From the NCBI GenBank assembly GCA_030682175.1, contig JAUXOM010000122.1, positions 1 to 64,000 on the forward strand: a DNA stretch of 64,000 nucleotides. The letters are read 5' to 3'. Below the pieces are notes generated by a model. It ran no database searches. It was not told the origin of the DNA and saw nothing but the letters and a program-made list of their open reading frames with translations. Positions 52,343 through 59,971 of the stretch are shown here, in pieces. Source of the DNA: Rhodocyclaceae bacterium (lineage in GTDB: Bacteria > Pseudomonadota > Gammaproteobacteria > Burkholderiales > Rhodocyclaceae). Every line of letters begins with the position of its first letter. The stretch's first letter is position 1. The translations under genes and the position numbers were made by a program.

Positions 52343-53541
52343 GAGTAGTTATGTGCCGTCTCGCCAGCGCCGACTTTCGTAATCGCCGCGATCATCCAGT
52401 CCATGTCGCGGCCAGTTAGCGACTGGTGGCAGGGCAGGTGCAGCAGGTGCAGGCGATAGTCGCTGGCGGTGGCGCAGCCCGAGACTGCGCTGCTGTCCCA
52501 GCGGAAGATGGGCACGCCCAGTTGCTTGAGCCGGGTGAAGTGCGGTTCGGGGTTGTCGATGATCAGCGGGAACATGTAGGGGATGCAACCTTCGGGCAGT
52601 TCGGGGTAGAGCGGCCGACAGTATGGCAGATTCATGGTCGCCATAGCCCATTGGCGATAGTGGTCGCGCCGCCGCTGGGCGATGCTGTCGATGTCGGGGT
52701 GGCGATAGAGCATGCGCGAAAAACGCAGTGCCGTGTAGCCTTCGTGGTCCGGTCGATAATCTGCCGAGGTGCCAGCGAGTTCGTGGCGGTCGATGGCGGC
52801 GGAGTGCCGTGCTGCGGCGATGGCGGCCAGTTCGGCGTCGAGGTGGGCTGGGGCGAGCGCAGCCCGGTTGTTGCGCTGTTCGGCGGCTTTCGACCAGGCG
52901 AAGTGCATGCCGCGCAGTTCGTTGACCACGGCGGGGGCGCGCGTTGAAAGACTCTTCAGGCGACCGGCATCGCGGGCGTAGAGCAGGCCCCCATCGGGAC
53001 TGGGCAGAAACTTGTAGGGGCTGCTGACGACGAATTCGCCATGGCCGCCGATGCCGGCCGGGCGGTGGTGTTCGCAGAAGAAGGCATGCGAGCCGTCTTC
53101 GATCAGGGTAATGCCACGCTCGATGCACCAGGCAGCCAGCGCGGCAAAGTCTTGCGCGATGCCGAAAAAGTGGGTGGCGAGCAGCGCCTTGACTGGCGCT
53201 GGCGATTGGTTGATCAGCGCGTCGAGCGCGGCAAGGTTGGGCGAGAGGTTGGTGTGCAGCGGGTAGAGCAGCACGTTGCCACCGAGGGCGAGGGCCGGGT
53301 CGAGCATGGTGCGACAGTGGTAGGCGGGAGCAAGCAGGGTGCTGCCCGGACCGATGCCGGAAAGGCGATAGGCTTCGCGCAGGGCATAGCGCCCGCGAGC
53401 GAAATGGCGGAAGTGGCTGGTGGGCGCCCAGGGCTGAGCCGTGTTGAGTGCAAGGCCATCGAGCCCCGTCGGCAGCAGCGGCACGCGCGGTTTGGGAAAG
53501 CCGCAGGGCGAGGGGTCGAAGATCAGAGTGTCGAGGAGCAC
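52339..53541 (-). CDS. DegT/DnrJ-type PLP-dependent aminotransferase
   Basis: 400 residues. The PLP-binding elements are GITLIEDGSHAFFCEHHRPA (Asp for the pyridine nitrogen, with His) and FVVSSPYKFLPSPDGGLLYA (candidate Schiff-base Lys in PYKFLPSPDGG). HFARGRYALREAYRLSGIGP fits the fold-type I opening. The family makes amino sugars from keto-sugar nucleotides, but the long divergence here allows another substrate. The last codons, KVGAGETAHNYS, are encoded by a copy of the dispersed element and overlap the ATP-grasp start. It lies three bases downstream of the beta-helix gene. Confidence 0.83.
   Translation of the reverse strand: MLLDTLIFDPSPCGFPKPRVPLLPTGLDGLALNTAQPWAPTSHFRHFARGRYALREAYRLSGIGPGSTLLAPAYHCRTMLDPALALGGNVLLYPLHTNLSPNLAALDALINQSPAPVKALLATHFFGIAQDFAALAAWCIERGITLIEDGSHAFFCEHHRPAGIGGHGEFVVSSPYKFLPSPDGGLLYARDAGRLKSLSTRAPAVVNELRGMHFAWSKAAEQRNNRAALAPAHLDAELAAIAAARHSAAIDRHELAGTSADYRPDHEGYTALRFSRMLYRHPDIDSIAQRRRDHYRQWAMATMNLPYCRPLYPELPEGCIPYMFPLIIDNPEPHFTRLKQLGVPIFRWDSSAVSGCATASDYRLHLLHLPCHQSLTGRDMDWMIAAITKVGAGETAHNYS
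52355..52377 (-). repeat. Dispersed 23-bp element, copy 11
   Basis: One mismatch from consensus. It forms the penultimate codons of the aminotransferase (KVGAGETA), just before the ATP-grasp ATG. Confidence 0.85.
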
Positions 53542-53544
53542 GGG

Positions 53545-54525
53545 CTAGGGCTGATTGGTTTGCCGGAGATCGGGTGTAAAGATACCAAGACCGACTGTCC
53601 GGTTGTTCTCGACCTGGATTGTCGGCGAGGCAGGAAACTTGTCTTCATGTATGCGCAGGAACCAGCCGCCGGGGAGCAAGTCGCTGATCAGCGTGTTGTC
53701 TTCCAGCGTGAGTGTATTTTCCGGCCAGACGTTGCCTTCGGCACCGTAGGAGATGAGTACGGGGTTCTGGGTTTTCGCGCTTTGGCTGACGGTGTTGCCG
53801 ACGATGTGCGCGATGCCGCCATTGGGTAGGTCGATTTCGTAGGAGGCTTCGCCGTCCGGGCCGTCGACGATGTGGTTGTCGCGAAGGATGCTTTGCCGTG
53901 CGCGCGACTTGACCAGGTGGCCGCGATAGCCTTTCTCGAAGCGGCTGCCGGTGATGGTGACTTTGGCGATCCGACCGACGTAGAGCAGATGCGGCAACGA
54001 GTGCATCTGGCGCGGCGCGTCGGCGAAGCGGCTGTTTCCGATGACGAGTTCCGCGGTGCTGACGTTGCCGGTGAGGATGCCCATCTGATTGTCGATGAAG
54101 GTGCAGTCGTGGATGCTGAGCTTGCCGCTTTCGAAGCGGATGCCCGCACCGTTGCCGGCCGGCACGCGGGCACCCCGAAATTCGATGTTCTCGATGCGGA
54201 AATCGCCGTTGCGGATGACCCAGATGGCTTTGCCTTCGGCGCTTTTGCCGTCGGCGATGAGTACGGGGCGCGGGCCGATGCCGCGGATGACGAGCTGCTT
54301 TTGCTGCCAGACGGCTACATCGCCGCGGTATTCGCCGGACAGGATTTCGACGGTGTCACCGTCCTTGGCCAGGCGGGCGGCTTCGGCGATGCGGGTGATC
54401 GCCTCGCCGGGGCCGACGCGGAGTGTGGCGGCCTCGGCGAGGGAGATGCAAATCGCCAAAAGGAGTGCCAGAAGGATGCTGGGGGCCGTCCTGTCAGCGC
54501 CGAGTTTTGTGCGGCACGCAGTCAT
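53545..54525 (-). CDS. Secreted right-handed beta-helix protein
   Basis: 326 residues with a signal-like segment (ILLALLLAICISLAEA). The body is a series of beta-helix coils of the pectate-lyase/carbohydrate-binding type: GPGEAITRIAEAARLAKDGD, TVEILSGEYRGDVAVWQQKQ, LSIHDCTFIDNQMGILTGNV, VTITGSRFEKGYRGHLVKSR. It may bind, epimerise or cleave the polymer in the periplasm. The first 16 residues, MTACRTKLGADRTAPS, precede the hydrophobic stretch and come partly from a copy of the dispersed element. The ATG overlaps the stop of the upstream ParE-like toxin by four bases, so translation is coupled to that toxin gene. Confidence 0.83.
   Translation of the reverse strand: MTACRTKLGADRTAPSILLALLLAICISLAEAATLRVGPGEAITRIAEAARLAKDGDTVEILSGEYRGDVAVWQQKQLVIRGIGPRPVLIADGKSAEGKAIWVIRNGDFRIENIEFRGARVPAGNGAGIRFESGKLSIHDCTFIDNQMGILTGNVSTAELVIGNSRFADAPRQMHSLPHLLYVGRIAKVTITGSRFEKGYRGHLVKSRARQSILRDNHIVDGPDGEASYEIDLPNGGIAHIVGNTVSQSAKTQNPVLISYGAEGNVWPENTLTLEDNTLISDLLPGGWFLRIHEDKFPASPTIQVENNRTVGLGIFTPDLRQTNQP
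54485..54507 (-). repeat. Dispersed 23-bp element, copy 12 (variant)
   Basis: Three mismatches. It shares two substitutions (T in GTCAGCGCC and G in AGTTT) with copy 13. It encodes KLGADRTA at the N terminus of the beta-helix protein. Confidence 0.75.
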
Positions 54526-54887
54526 GCGGGGTTGTCGGGTTCGTTGGCTGCCATTACTTGATGTGGCAGATCCATGCTGTCGTGCAGCAGTCGCAGCACA
54601 TCGATGACGTTTTCGCTATGCGAGTCACCGACGCGGAATACGACGAAGTGCCGGCCTTTGCGTCCCTTGCGGGCGACATGAAGCGTATGGATGCCGGGAC
54701 CGATGTCTTCTCGGTGCTTGGCGCCGGTAATGTTGGGCCCTTGGGTGAGTGCGGTTAGCGCGCTTGAAAGGGTTCTGGCGTAGGTGCTGGCTTGGCCTTT
54801 GCCAAAGTGAATGGCTGTCCAGCGCACTATTTCGCGGAAGTCTTGCGCGGCGGAAACGGCAAGGCGAATTTTCCAGACGGGTTTCAC
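54522..54887 (-). CDS. ParE/RelE-superfamily toxin
   Basis: 121 residues: KPVWKIRLAVSAAQDFREIV opens the ParE fold, then IHFGKGQASTYARTLSSALT, GIHTLHVARKGRKGRHFVVF and VIDVLRLLHDSMDLPHQVMA. Length and motif order fit the CC2985/ParE-type toxin. ATG overlaps the antitoxin stop by four bases. Its own stop overlaps the beta-helix ATG by four bases, an unusual arrangement in which a toxin gene lies translationally upstream of a polysaccharide gene. The pair is bracketed by two variant copies of the dispersed element. Confidence 0.88.
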   Translation of the reverse strand: MKPVWKIRLAVSAAQDFREIVRWTAIHFGKGQASTYARTLSSALTALTQGPNITGAKHREDIGPGIHTLHVARKGRKGRHFVVFRVGDSHSENVIDVLRLLHDSMDLPHQVMAANEPDNPA

Positions 54888-55165
54888 GAAGCGCCCATGG
54901 CTTCACCGGCGATTGCAGATAGGTGCCGGTCAAGGGATGCCGGTTCGTCGAATGCATGCAATCTGCCGGCGTCGATGTCGGCACTGCCGATGCGAACCGC
55001 TTCACGCAGGCTGGCGAGTCGAGCTGTCGTTTCGGTCTCGCGCGATTCGATCATGCGCAAACCCTCGCGCAGTACTTCGCTGGCATTCTGGTAACGGCCG
55101 GAGGCGACAAGTTGCTCGACGAATGTGGCCTGATGATCGGTCAATACGACATTGCGCGTGGGCAT
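54884..55165 (-). CDS. ParD-type antitoxin
   Basis: 93 residues. TRNVVLTDHQATFVEQLVAS, RYQNASEVLREGLRMIESRE is the RHH DNA-binding fold of ParD/CC2985 antitoxins; the C-terminal SADIDAGRLHAFDEPASLD is the toxin-binding region. A 15-base palindrome centred at 55195, close to the probable -10 region, is a likely operator. It is the first gene of a six-gene minus-strand operon running through polysaccharide genes to 48085. Confidence 0.9.
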   Translation of the reverse strand: MPTRNVVLTDHQATFVEQLVASGRYQNASEVLREGLRMIESRETETTARLASLREAVRIGSADIDAGRLHAFDEPASLDRHLSAIAGEAMGAS

Positions 55166-55187
55166 GATGTGTCTCTCGATGTGGGGT

Positions 55188-55202
55188 TGGCATAGTATGC
55201 CA
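55188..55202. promoter_or_regulatory. Palindromic operator upstream of the ParD/ParE pair
   Basis: TGGCATAGTATGCCA is a perfect palindrome around a central G, 23-37 bases upstream of the antitoxin start. It includes TACTAT on the minus strand, a plausible -10 box. This is the expected position for antitoxin autoregulation. Confidence 0.6.
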
Positions 55203-55243
55203 TTCCTTGTTGCTGCCGGAAAAAGCTTTCTGGCCTTTAAGGT

Positions 55244-55266
55244 GCCGTCCCGTCAGCGCCTAGTTT
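55244..55266 (-). repeat. Dispersed 23-bp element, copy 13 (variant)
   Basis: Three mismatches; shares two private substitutions with copy 12 on the other side of the ParD/ParE pair, in the same orientation. Confidence 0.7.
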
Positions 55267-55301
55267 TTGCACGGCGGAGCTTTTCGAGGGTGGCAAATGT
55301 G

Positions 55302-55365
55302 CAAAGAACCGTGGTCTGTCCCCGTTTTCCGCTCAAAGAACCGTGGTCTGTCCCCGTTTTCCGCT
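55302..55365 (+). repeat. Two tandem 32-bp repeats (GTGGTCTGTCCCCGTTTT motif)
   Basis: The units 55302-55333 and 55334-55365 are identical. The motif GTGGTCTGTCCCCGTTTT resembles short repeats that I recall occurring around REP-associated tyrosine transposases; no transposase is seen here. A shortened third copy is at 55591-55614. Confidence 0.85.
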
Positions 55366-55513
55366 TTTTCTCCTCCGTTTTCTCCTCTTCGAGGCGACGG
55401 TAGGCGTGCCTTGGTTTTTTAAGTGCGGCGGTCATGGTTTATCGTCTTTCTCTGCCATGGCGGGAATCACGTAGTGAGGTGATTGTAGCGGACGGAAAGG
55501 TAGGGATTATCGT

Positions 55514-55536
55514 GCAGTCTTGCCAGCGCCGACTTT
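55514..55536 (-). repeat. Dispersed 23-bp element, copy 14
   Basis: Three mismatches, all near the GCCGT end. Intergenic. Confidence 0.7.
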
Positions 55537-55590
55537 TCGGATGCAGATGGCAGCCGGCAGTTTGGCGCGCCGAATTAGGCTTGCGGGGCA

Positions 55591-55614
55591 GAAAACCGTG
55601 GGCCCCGTTTTCCC
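55591..55614 (+). repeat. Shortened third copy of the 32-bp motif
   Basis: GAAAACCGTGG followed by CCCCGTTTTCC, lacking the middle TCTGT seen in the tandem units at 55302. Confidence 0.6.
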
Positions 55615-55632
55615 TTTCATTGCCTAACCGCT

Positions 55633-56883
55633 TCAACGTGAAAGTGTTTCGATTCGGATCGCTTCCAGGTGCAGTGCAGTCATGTGGTAGCCGTCGGGCT
55701 GTCGATCGGGGCAACTGCCTTTGCGGCAATCGGATAGTGCCAGGTTGTGCCAACCGCCATTCTGATTGTCGAGAAACTCCATGCGGATGAATTCGGTTTG
55801 CTGAGTCACCCGTCCCCAGAGGTCGCTGCGGCCACGTATGGCAGCATGATGTATGAGCGCGCGCAGTGCTTCCGCCTGTTGCCACCAGCCTCGTTGGCGC
55901 CTGACTTCCCCTTCCGGGGTAATCGCGGTGATTGTGCCTTGTTCTCCTTTTTCGAATCCATTAGTGATGGCGTAGTTGAGCAGCCGGTCGGCGACACCTG
56001 CGAAGATCGGGTTGAGGCCGGCTTCGCTCGCGGCACTGAACAGGTACGCCCATTCGAACTGATGGCCGATGTCGATGCGCCCACCGCGTGCGCCGGGCAA
56101 GGGGCGCCATTGCTCGTCGTAGAGTTCCGGTATACGGGCGGTACCGTCGGGCAGCCCTTCGAGCAGTCGGTGGGTGACGAATCTGCCGATCGATTCGGCA
56201 CCCTCGAACGCCTCGCGCGAACCGCTGGTTTGGTTGAGTGCGAGCAGGGCTTCGAAGAGATGCATGATCGGATTCTGCGAATTGTCGAATCGGGTTTGGC
56301 TGAAATTACGGTTTGTGCCGGCGCGAAAGCCGCCATGTGCATCGGCATAGCGCAGGCGGATCTCGCTCCAGGTCTGCAAGGCGGCATCGAGATAGCGCTT
56401 GTCCTGCGTTGCGCGGTAGGCATGCGCGAGCGCGAAGATGACGAAGGCCTGGCTGTAGAGCCGCTTGTTGTCATTCTTGGGCTTGCCGTCGGGGCCGACG
56501 GCTTCGAACCAACCGCCATGCAACGGGTCGCGGTAATGGCGGAGCAGGAAATCGGTACCGAGCTTGACTTGTTCGAGGTAGGCGAGCCTGGCGGCTAGGT
56601 CGTAGCCTGCGGCCATGAGGTAGATGCCACGTGCCTGGCCGACGATGTCGCCGGGCTGTTGGTCGATCACCTGCCAGTCACGCGTGACGGCGCTGTTGAA
56701 GAATCCGTTGGCGGTCGGCAGCACCTTGAGCCAGCGTTCGAGGTGATCCTTTTCGAGGGTCTGGCGGTGCCAGTCACCATTGATGCGCGTGCGGATGTCG
56801 TGGTCGTTGCCGCAGGCGGCCAGCAGGACAGCGGCAATGAGCAGTCTGAACAGGAAGCGGAGGGGCATGTTGTTTCTAATCAT
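55633..56883 (-). CDS. AGE-family epimerase/isomerase lipoprotein
   Basis: 416 residues. A lipoprotein signal (FRLLIAAVLLAACGNDHD, lipobox LAAC) precedes an alpha/alpha-barrel of the N-acylglucosamine 2-epimerase type: GQARGIYLMAAGYDLAARLA, DPLHGGWFEAVGPDGKPKND, RLYSQAFVIFALAHAYRATQ, DIGHQFEWAYLFSAASEAGL, RQRGWWQQAEALRALIHHAA, EFLDNQNGGWHNLALSDCRK. The family's catalytic His residues are plausible in GHQFEW and HMTALHLE. AGE enzymes normally act on free sugars in the cytosol, so a lipoprotein form suggests action on exported polymer. It overlaps the ligase gene by four bases. Confidence 0.82.
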   Translation of the reverse strand: MIRNNMPLRFLFRLLIAAVLLAACGNDHDIRTRINGDWHRQTLEKDHLERWLKVLPTANGFFNSAVTRDWQVIDQQPGDIVGQARGIYLMAAGYDLAARLAYLEQVKLGTDFLLRHYRDPLHGGWFEAVGPDGKPKNDNKRLYSQAFVIFALAHAYRATQDKRYLDAALQTWSEIRLRYADAHGGFRAGTNRNFSQTRFDNSQNPIMHLFEALLALNQTSGSREAFEGAESIGRFVTHRLLEGLPDGTARIPELYDEQWRPLPGARGGRIDIGHQFEWAYLFSAASEAGLNPIFAGVADRLLNYAITNGFEKGEQGTITAITPEGEVRRQRGWWQQAEALRALIHHAAIRGRSDLWGRVTQQTEFIRMEFLDNQNGGWHNLALSDCRKGSCPDRQPDGYHMTALHLEAIRIETLSR

Positions 56884-59270
56884 CCCGCCTTGCGTCCCTG
56901 GATGGCAAGTAGCAGCATGAGGAAGAACAGGAAGGCCACACGTGGCGCATCCAGCAGGCTGTCGAAAAGGCCGACGACCAGAAATCCGGCGATGCCGGCG
57001 GCCAAGGCGGGCGCGCCTGGATGATGGGATCGGACACCTCCGAACGTTCGCAATGCCGCTACCGCGACGAGGGCCATGAAGGCAGCGAGTCCGAGCGCGC
57101 CGTGTTCGAACAGCACATGGAGGAACATGTTCTTCATGTGCCAGGGCATGTGGTGGTGATCGCTGGTGAAGAACCAGCGCGCCATTTCGTCCGAAAAGTC
57201 GCCGTTGGCGAGAATCTGACGACCATGCGGATCGCTGAGTGAAAGCTTGTCGATATCAACGCGCTTGCCGGAGTTTTCGAGGGCCAGGGAAAAGACGATG
57301 AATTGCGGCGCATACCATGCACCCCCGGAGAGTTGGCGACCGTTGAACTCCAGTTTCAGGTGCTGCCAGTCGCCATTGCCGTTGATGGCGATCTGCCGTC
57401 CCGAACAGGCTTCAGCATAGAGCAGGTGCTTGGAGCAAAGGCTGAAGCCGAGCGTGACCTTGTCCTGGCTGCGCGCATTGAATTCAAGCTGGTAGCGTCC
57501 TGCGGGGACGGGGGAGACGCGTTGGGAAATGCGCAGCACTTCTCCGAAACCGATCTGGTAACGCGGCCCCGAGAGCGCCAAGAAGTTGTTCTGATTTTCC
57601 TGCGTGAGCTTGTAGCTGCCGGGGAATTCGTTGCCGGGCGCACCGAAGAAGAAGGATGCCGGGAAACGCCCGAGGCCCTTGCCGAACAACCAGTCCCCTG
57701 GTGTCTGAAGAATATCCAGGCCGGCTTGCCAGTGCTGCAGCCGTCCCTTGAAATCGCGCTCGCTGGTCGAGAAACGATCGCCCATATAGGCACCGCCGCT
57801 GAAAATCGCGACCATGGCCGCGAGCGACATCGCCCCGGCGAAGGCAATGCCCTGGCTGCGCCAACCCGCTGGCCAAACAGTCTGCTTCGAATGGATGCCC
57901 CAGATGGCGAACGCAGCCAGGATTGCAAGCGCGGTCGTCATGTCGATGAGCGCTGATGTGCCGCCCCAGTGGTTGGCGATCAGGGCGGCTGCAAACGGCA
58001 GCGCCAGTGTGCCTGACAAGGCTACGGCTCGGAGGTTGTCCGCGCCGGATTTGAAGCTGAAAAGGAGTGCGACGAGTGCCGCCAGAAAGATCGTGGCGTA
58101 GGACCCGTAACTGCCTTTGCCATACAACCATGTAAAAGCGAAGGCTGCGAGGATCAAAGGAATGGCAATGGCGATGGCAGCTGCCCAGAGTCTGCAGGTG
58201 AGGGATCGGGCGAATTCCATCGTCAACATGAACAGACCGAGACAGCCGAGCAGAGCAAGCGTGGCGCGGTAACCACCGTGGCGGAATACCAGGAACGCAA
58301 GTCCGGCGACGGCGATCATGGCGACGAGGCCAAGGATGATTCCCTTGCTGCGCGTGGCGCCTGTTCTTGATGACGGGTTTTTGGCGTTCAGAAGAAATGC
58401 CATGAGGGCAAGGGATATCACCATGGCGAGATACACGCCCCGCGAGAAGGTTGTCAGGCTGGCGTAGATGCCAAGTCCGAGTATCAGCCCGGCTGGCAGC
58501 AATTGGCCGACGTATTGGCTGCGCAGCATCAGCAATACGGCGAAAGGCAGGGTCAGGACGAGAAATCCGTCGAGGGCCGCGCCGCCAACGTGCATTTCCC
58601 AGAACAATGCGGTGGTGCGGTAATCGGCCGAGAAATTCAGCAGGCCGGGGAAGGCAATGCGTTCCCAGAGGGCAGCAAGGGAAACGGTGGCCAGTCCCAG
58701 CACCATGCCCCAGCCGAGATAGGCAACGCCACGGTCGTCGAGTCGGGAATGAGTGCGGCCGATAAGGGGGGCGAACAGCGCCGCGAGCAGGAAGCTTTTG
58801 GCCAGGCGCAGACTGTTCATCGAGCCTTCGTAACCCTGGAACCAGCCGAAGACGAATCCGCCCGCATCGGCAATGCCGCGCGCGAACGAAACCGCGAGGA
58901 ACAGCAGGTAAAGCGCGACGAGCAGGAGCAACAGTTTCGAGGGGCGAGCCGGAGCCGATACGCCCGGCGTCCAGCCGTGGCGCAGCCAGGCGCCCGCGGC
59001 CGCGCCCAGCACGAGAATGTCGAACTCCTCGAATGTCAGCCAGCCGGTCCAGGGCGCCAGGTCGACGATGGGCAGCAGGGCAGGCAACAGCAGCAGCCAG
59101 GCATGGTCGAAGCGCAGGCAGATGATAAAGGCTGCCAAGCAACCCGCAATCATTGCGATCGACGATAGCGGGTGATGCGCGGCGATGAACAAGCCGGTCG
59201 ATAGCGTGGCGAGCGCCACGACGGTGGAGGTGATGGCGGGTGCCGTCCCGCCAGCGCCGACTTTCATCAT
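56880..59270 (-). CDS. O-antigen ligase/polymerase-like membrane protein with C-terminal extension
   Basis: 796 residues. About twelve hydrophobic segments cover residues 15-540. The ligase loop includes ADYRTTALFWEMHVGGAALD, and GDWLFGKGLGRFPASFFFGA matches Wzy/WaaL periplasmic loop motifs. A soluble beta-rich insert at about 560-710 (FGEVLRISQRVSPVPAGRYQ, QHLKLEFNGRQLSGGAWYAP) looks like a carbohydrate-binding module, before a final MWHMKNMFLHVLFEHGALGL-type membrane end. It may polymerise or ligate the second polysaccharide. The first codons, MMKVGAGGTAPA, come from a perfect copy of the dispersed element; ATG overlaps the preceding stop. Confidence 0.85.
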   Translation of the reverse strand: MMKVGAGGTAPAITSTVVALATLSTGLFIAAHHPLSSIAMIAGCLAAFIICLRFDHAWLLLLPALLPIVDLAPWTGWLTFEEFDILVLGAAAGAWLRHGWTPGVSAPARPSKLLLLLVALYLLFLAVSFARGIADAGGFVFGWFQGYEGSMNSLRLAKSFLLAALFAPLIGRTHSRLDDRGVAYLGWGMVLGLATVSLAALWERIAFPGLLNFSADYRTTALFWEMHVGGAALDGFLVLTLPFAVLLMLRSQYVGQLLPAGLILGLGIYASLTTFSRGVYLAMVISLALMAFLLNAKNPSSRTGATRSKGIILGLVAMIAVAGLAFLVFRHGGYRATLALLGCLGLFMLTMEFARSLTCRLWAAAIAIAIPLILAAFAFTWLYGKGSYGSYATIFLAALVALLFSFKSGADNLRAVALSGTLALPFAAALIANHWGGTSALIDMTTALAILAAFAIWGIHSKQTVWPAGWRSQGIAFAGAMSLAAMVAIFSGGAYMGDRFSTSERDFKGRLQHWQAGLDILQTPGDWLFGKGLGRFPASFFFGAPGNEFPGSYKLTQENQNNFLALSGPRYQIGFGEVLRISQRVSPVPAGRYQLEFNARSQDKVTLGFSLCSKHLLYAEACSGRQIAINGNGDWQHLKLEFNGRQLSGGAWYAPQFIVFSLALENSGKRVDIDKLSLSDPHGRQILANGDFSDEMARWFFTSDHHHMPWHMKNMFLHVLFEHGALGLAAFMALVAVAALRTFGGVRSHHPGAPALAAGIAGFLVVGLFDSLLDAPRVAFLFFLMLLLAIQGRKAG
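59242..59264 (-). repeat. Dispersed 23-bp element, copy 15 (perfect)
   Basis: Perfect copy forming codons 3-9 of the O-antigen-ligase-like gene (KVGAGGTA), immediately after the stop of the nucleotidyltransferase-like gene. Confidence 0.9.
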
Positions 59271-59971
59271 TTCACGATAAGTTGCGGCAACCGGATCGCG
59301 GCGAAGCTCTTTCCGGCGCTCGTGGAAAAACTGCGATTGGTCAGGGATGCGAGCGGCAACAGCAGGTCGATGCCAGAGTCCCGGATAGCTGCCTTGCCTG
59401 AGTAGGTTTTGTGAATCCGCGCGATGATCTCGGCAGCGTTGATCAGTGTCTCCTCTTTCTGAACCGTCTCGAGAAATCGCGTCGCCACAGCGACGGCCAG
59501 CCGCAACTGTGTGAGGCCTTCCTGGGTCTGCTTTTCGGGAATCCCCGCATAGTTGGCAGCCCGGCTTTCCAGAATATCGAGGGGATGCATCATTCGGACG
59601 GTGGTTTCGCCGAAAGCGACTGCAATGCTGTGCTTTCTGACCACCTCGGCCTTCATGCCAAGGATGTTATCCACGACATCGATGCTGATGAAATCGTCGT
59701 TCCCGCGGCCAACGCGGATGTTTCCCACCAGGGCGGAGATCGCGCTGCGCAACTGGTACTTGGGCAGGCCGTGCATGCCGGCGGCGATGATCCCGACATC
59801 GTCTCGTCCGCCGAGCACATCTGCATCCATGGAGATGGCAGCCTCGGTGACCGGGATACCGTAGGCGGTAACCCAGAAGGCCAGCGCCTGGCCGCCGACC
59901 ACGACGGTTTGCGGCTGCAGAATGCCAAACAGCTGTCGGACGTCCGCAGGTCGGAAGGGTATTTCAGGCAA
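59267..59971 (-). CDS. Nucleotidyltransferase-like protein (toxin candidate)
   Basis: 234 residues. VVVGGQALAFWVTAYGIPVT followed by AAISMDADVLGGRDDVGIIA resembles the nucleotidyltransferase fold of AbiEii/MenT-like proteins (the GGQAL and MDAD stretches correspond to the GG/DxD region). Downstream, VRMMHPLDILESRAANYAGI fits the same group. It pairs with an upstream ParD-like protein, with an 8-base overlap, and I infer a toxin-antitoxin-like module. Its stop overlaps the start of the ligase-like gene by four bases. The toxin role has not been shown. Confidence 0.65.
   Translation of the reverse strand: MPEIPFRPADVRQLFGILQPQTVVVGGQALAFWVTAYGIPVTEAAISMDADVLGGRDDVGIIAAGMHGLPKYQLRSAISALVGNIRVGRGNDDFISIDVVDNILGMKAEVVRKHSIAVAFGETTVRMMHPLDILESRAANYAGIPEKQTQEGLTQLRLAVAVATRFLETVQKEETLINAAEIIARIHKTYSGKAAIRDSGIDLLLPLASLTNRSFSTSAGKSFAAIRLPQLIVK

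Larger units (their letters stand above)
55166..55632. other. Intergenic region rich in repeats
   Basis: 467 bases between the ParD gene start and the lipoprotein epimerase stop; no convincing gene. It contains the ParD palindrome, copies 13 and 14 of the dispersed element, and two tandem 32-base repeats plus a shortened third copy of another motif. A 60-codon minus-strand frame at 55253-55435 is low complexity and I do not call it a gene. Confidence 0.7.

Noticed and set aside
55253-55435. 60-codon minus-strand frame with KEEKTEEKKRK-like composition
   Set aside because: Low complexity, made of the tandem repeats and the dispersed element; no ribosome-binding site.
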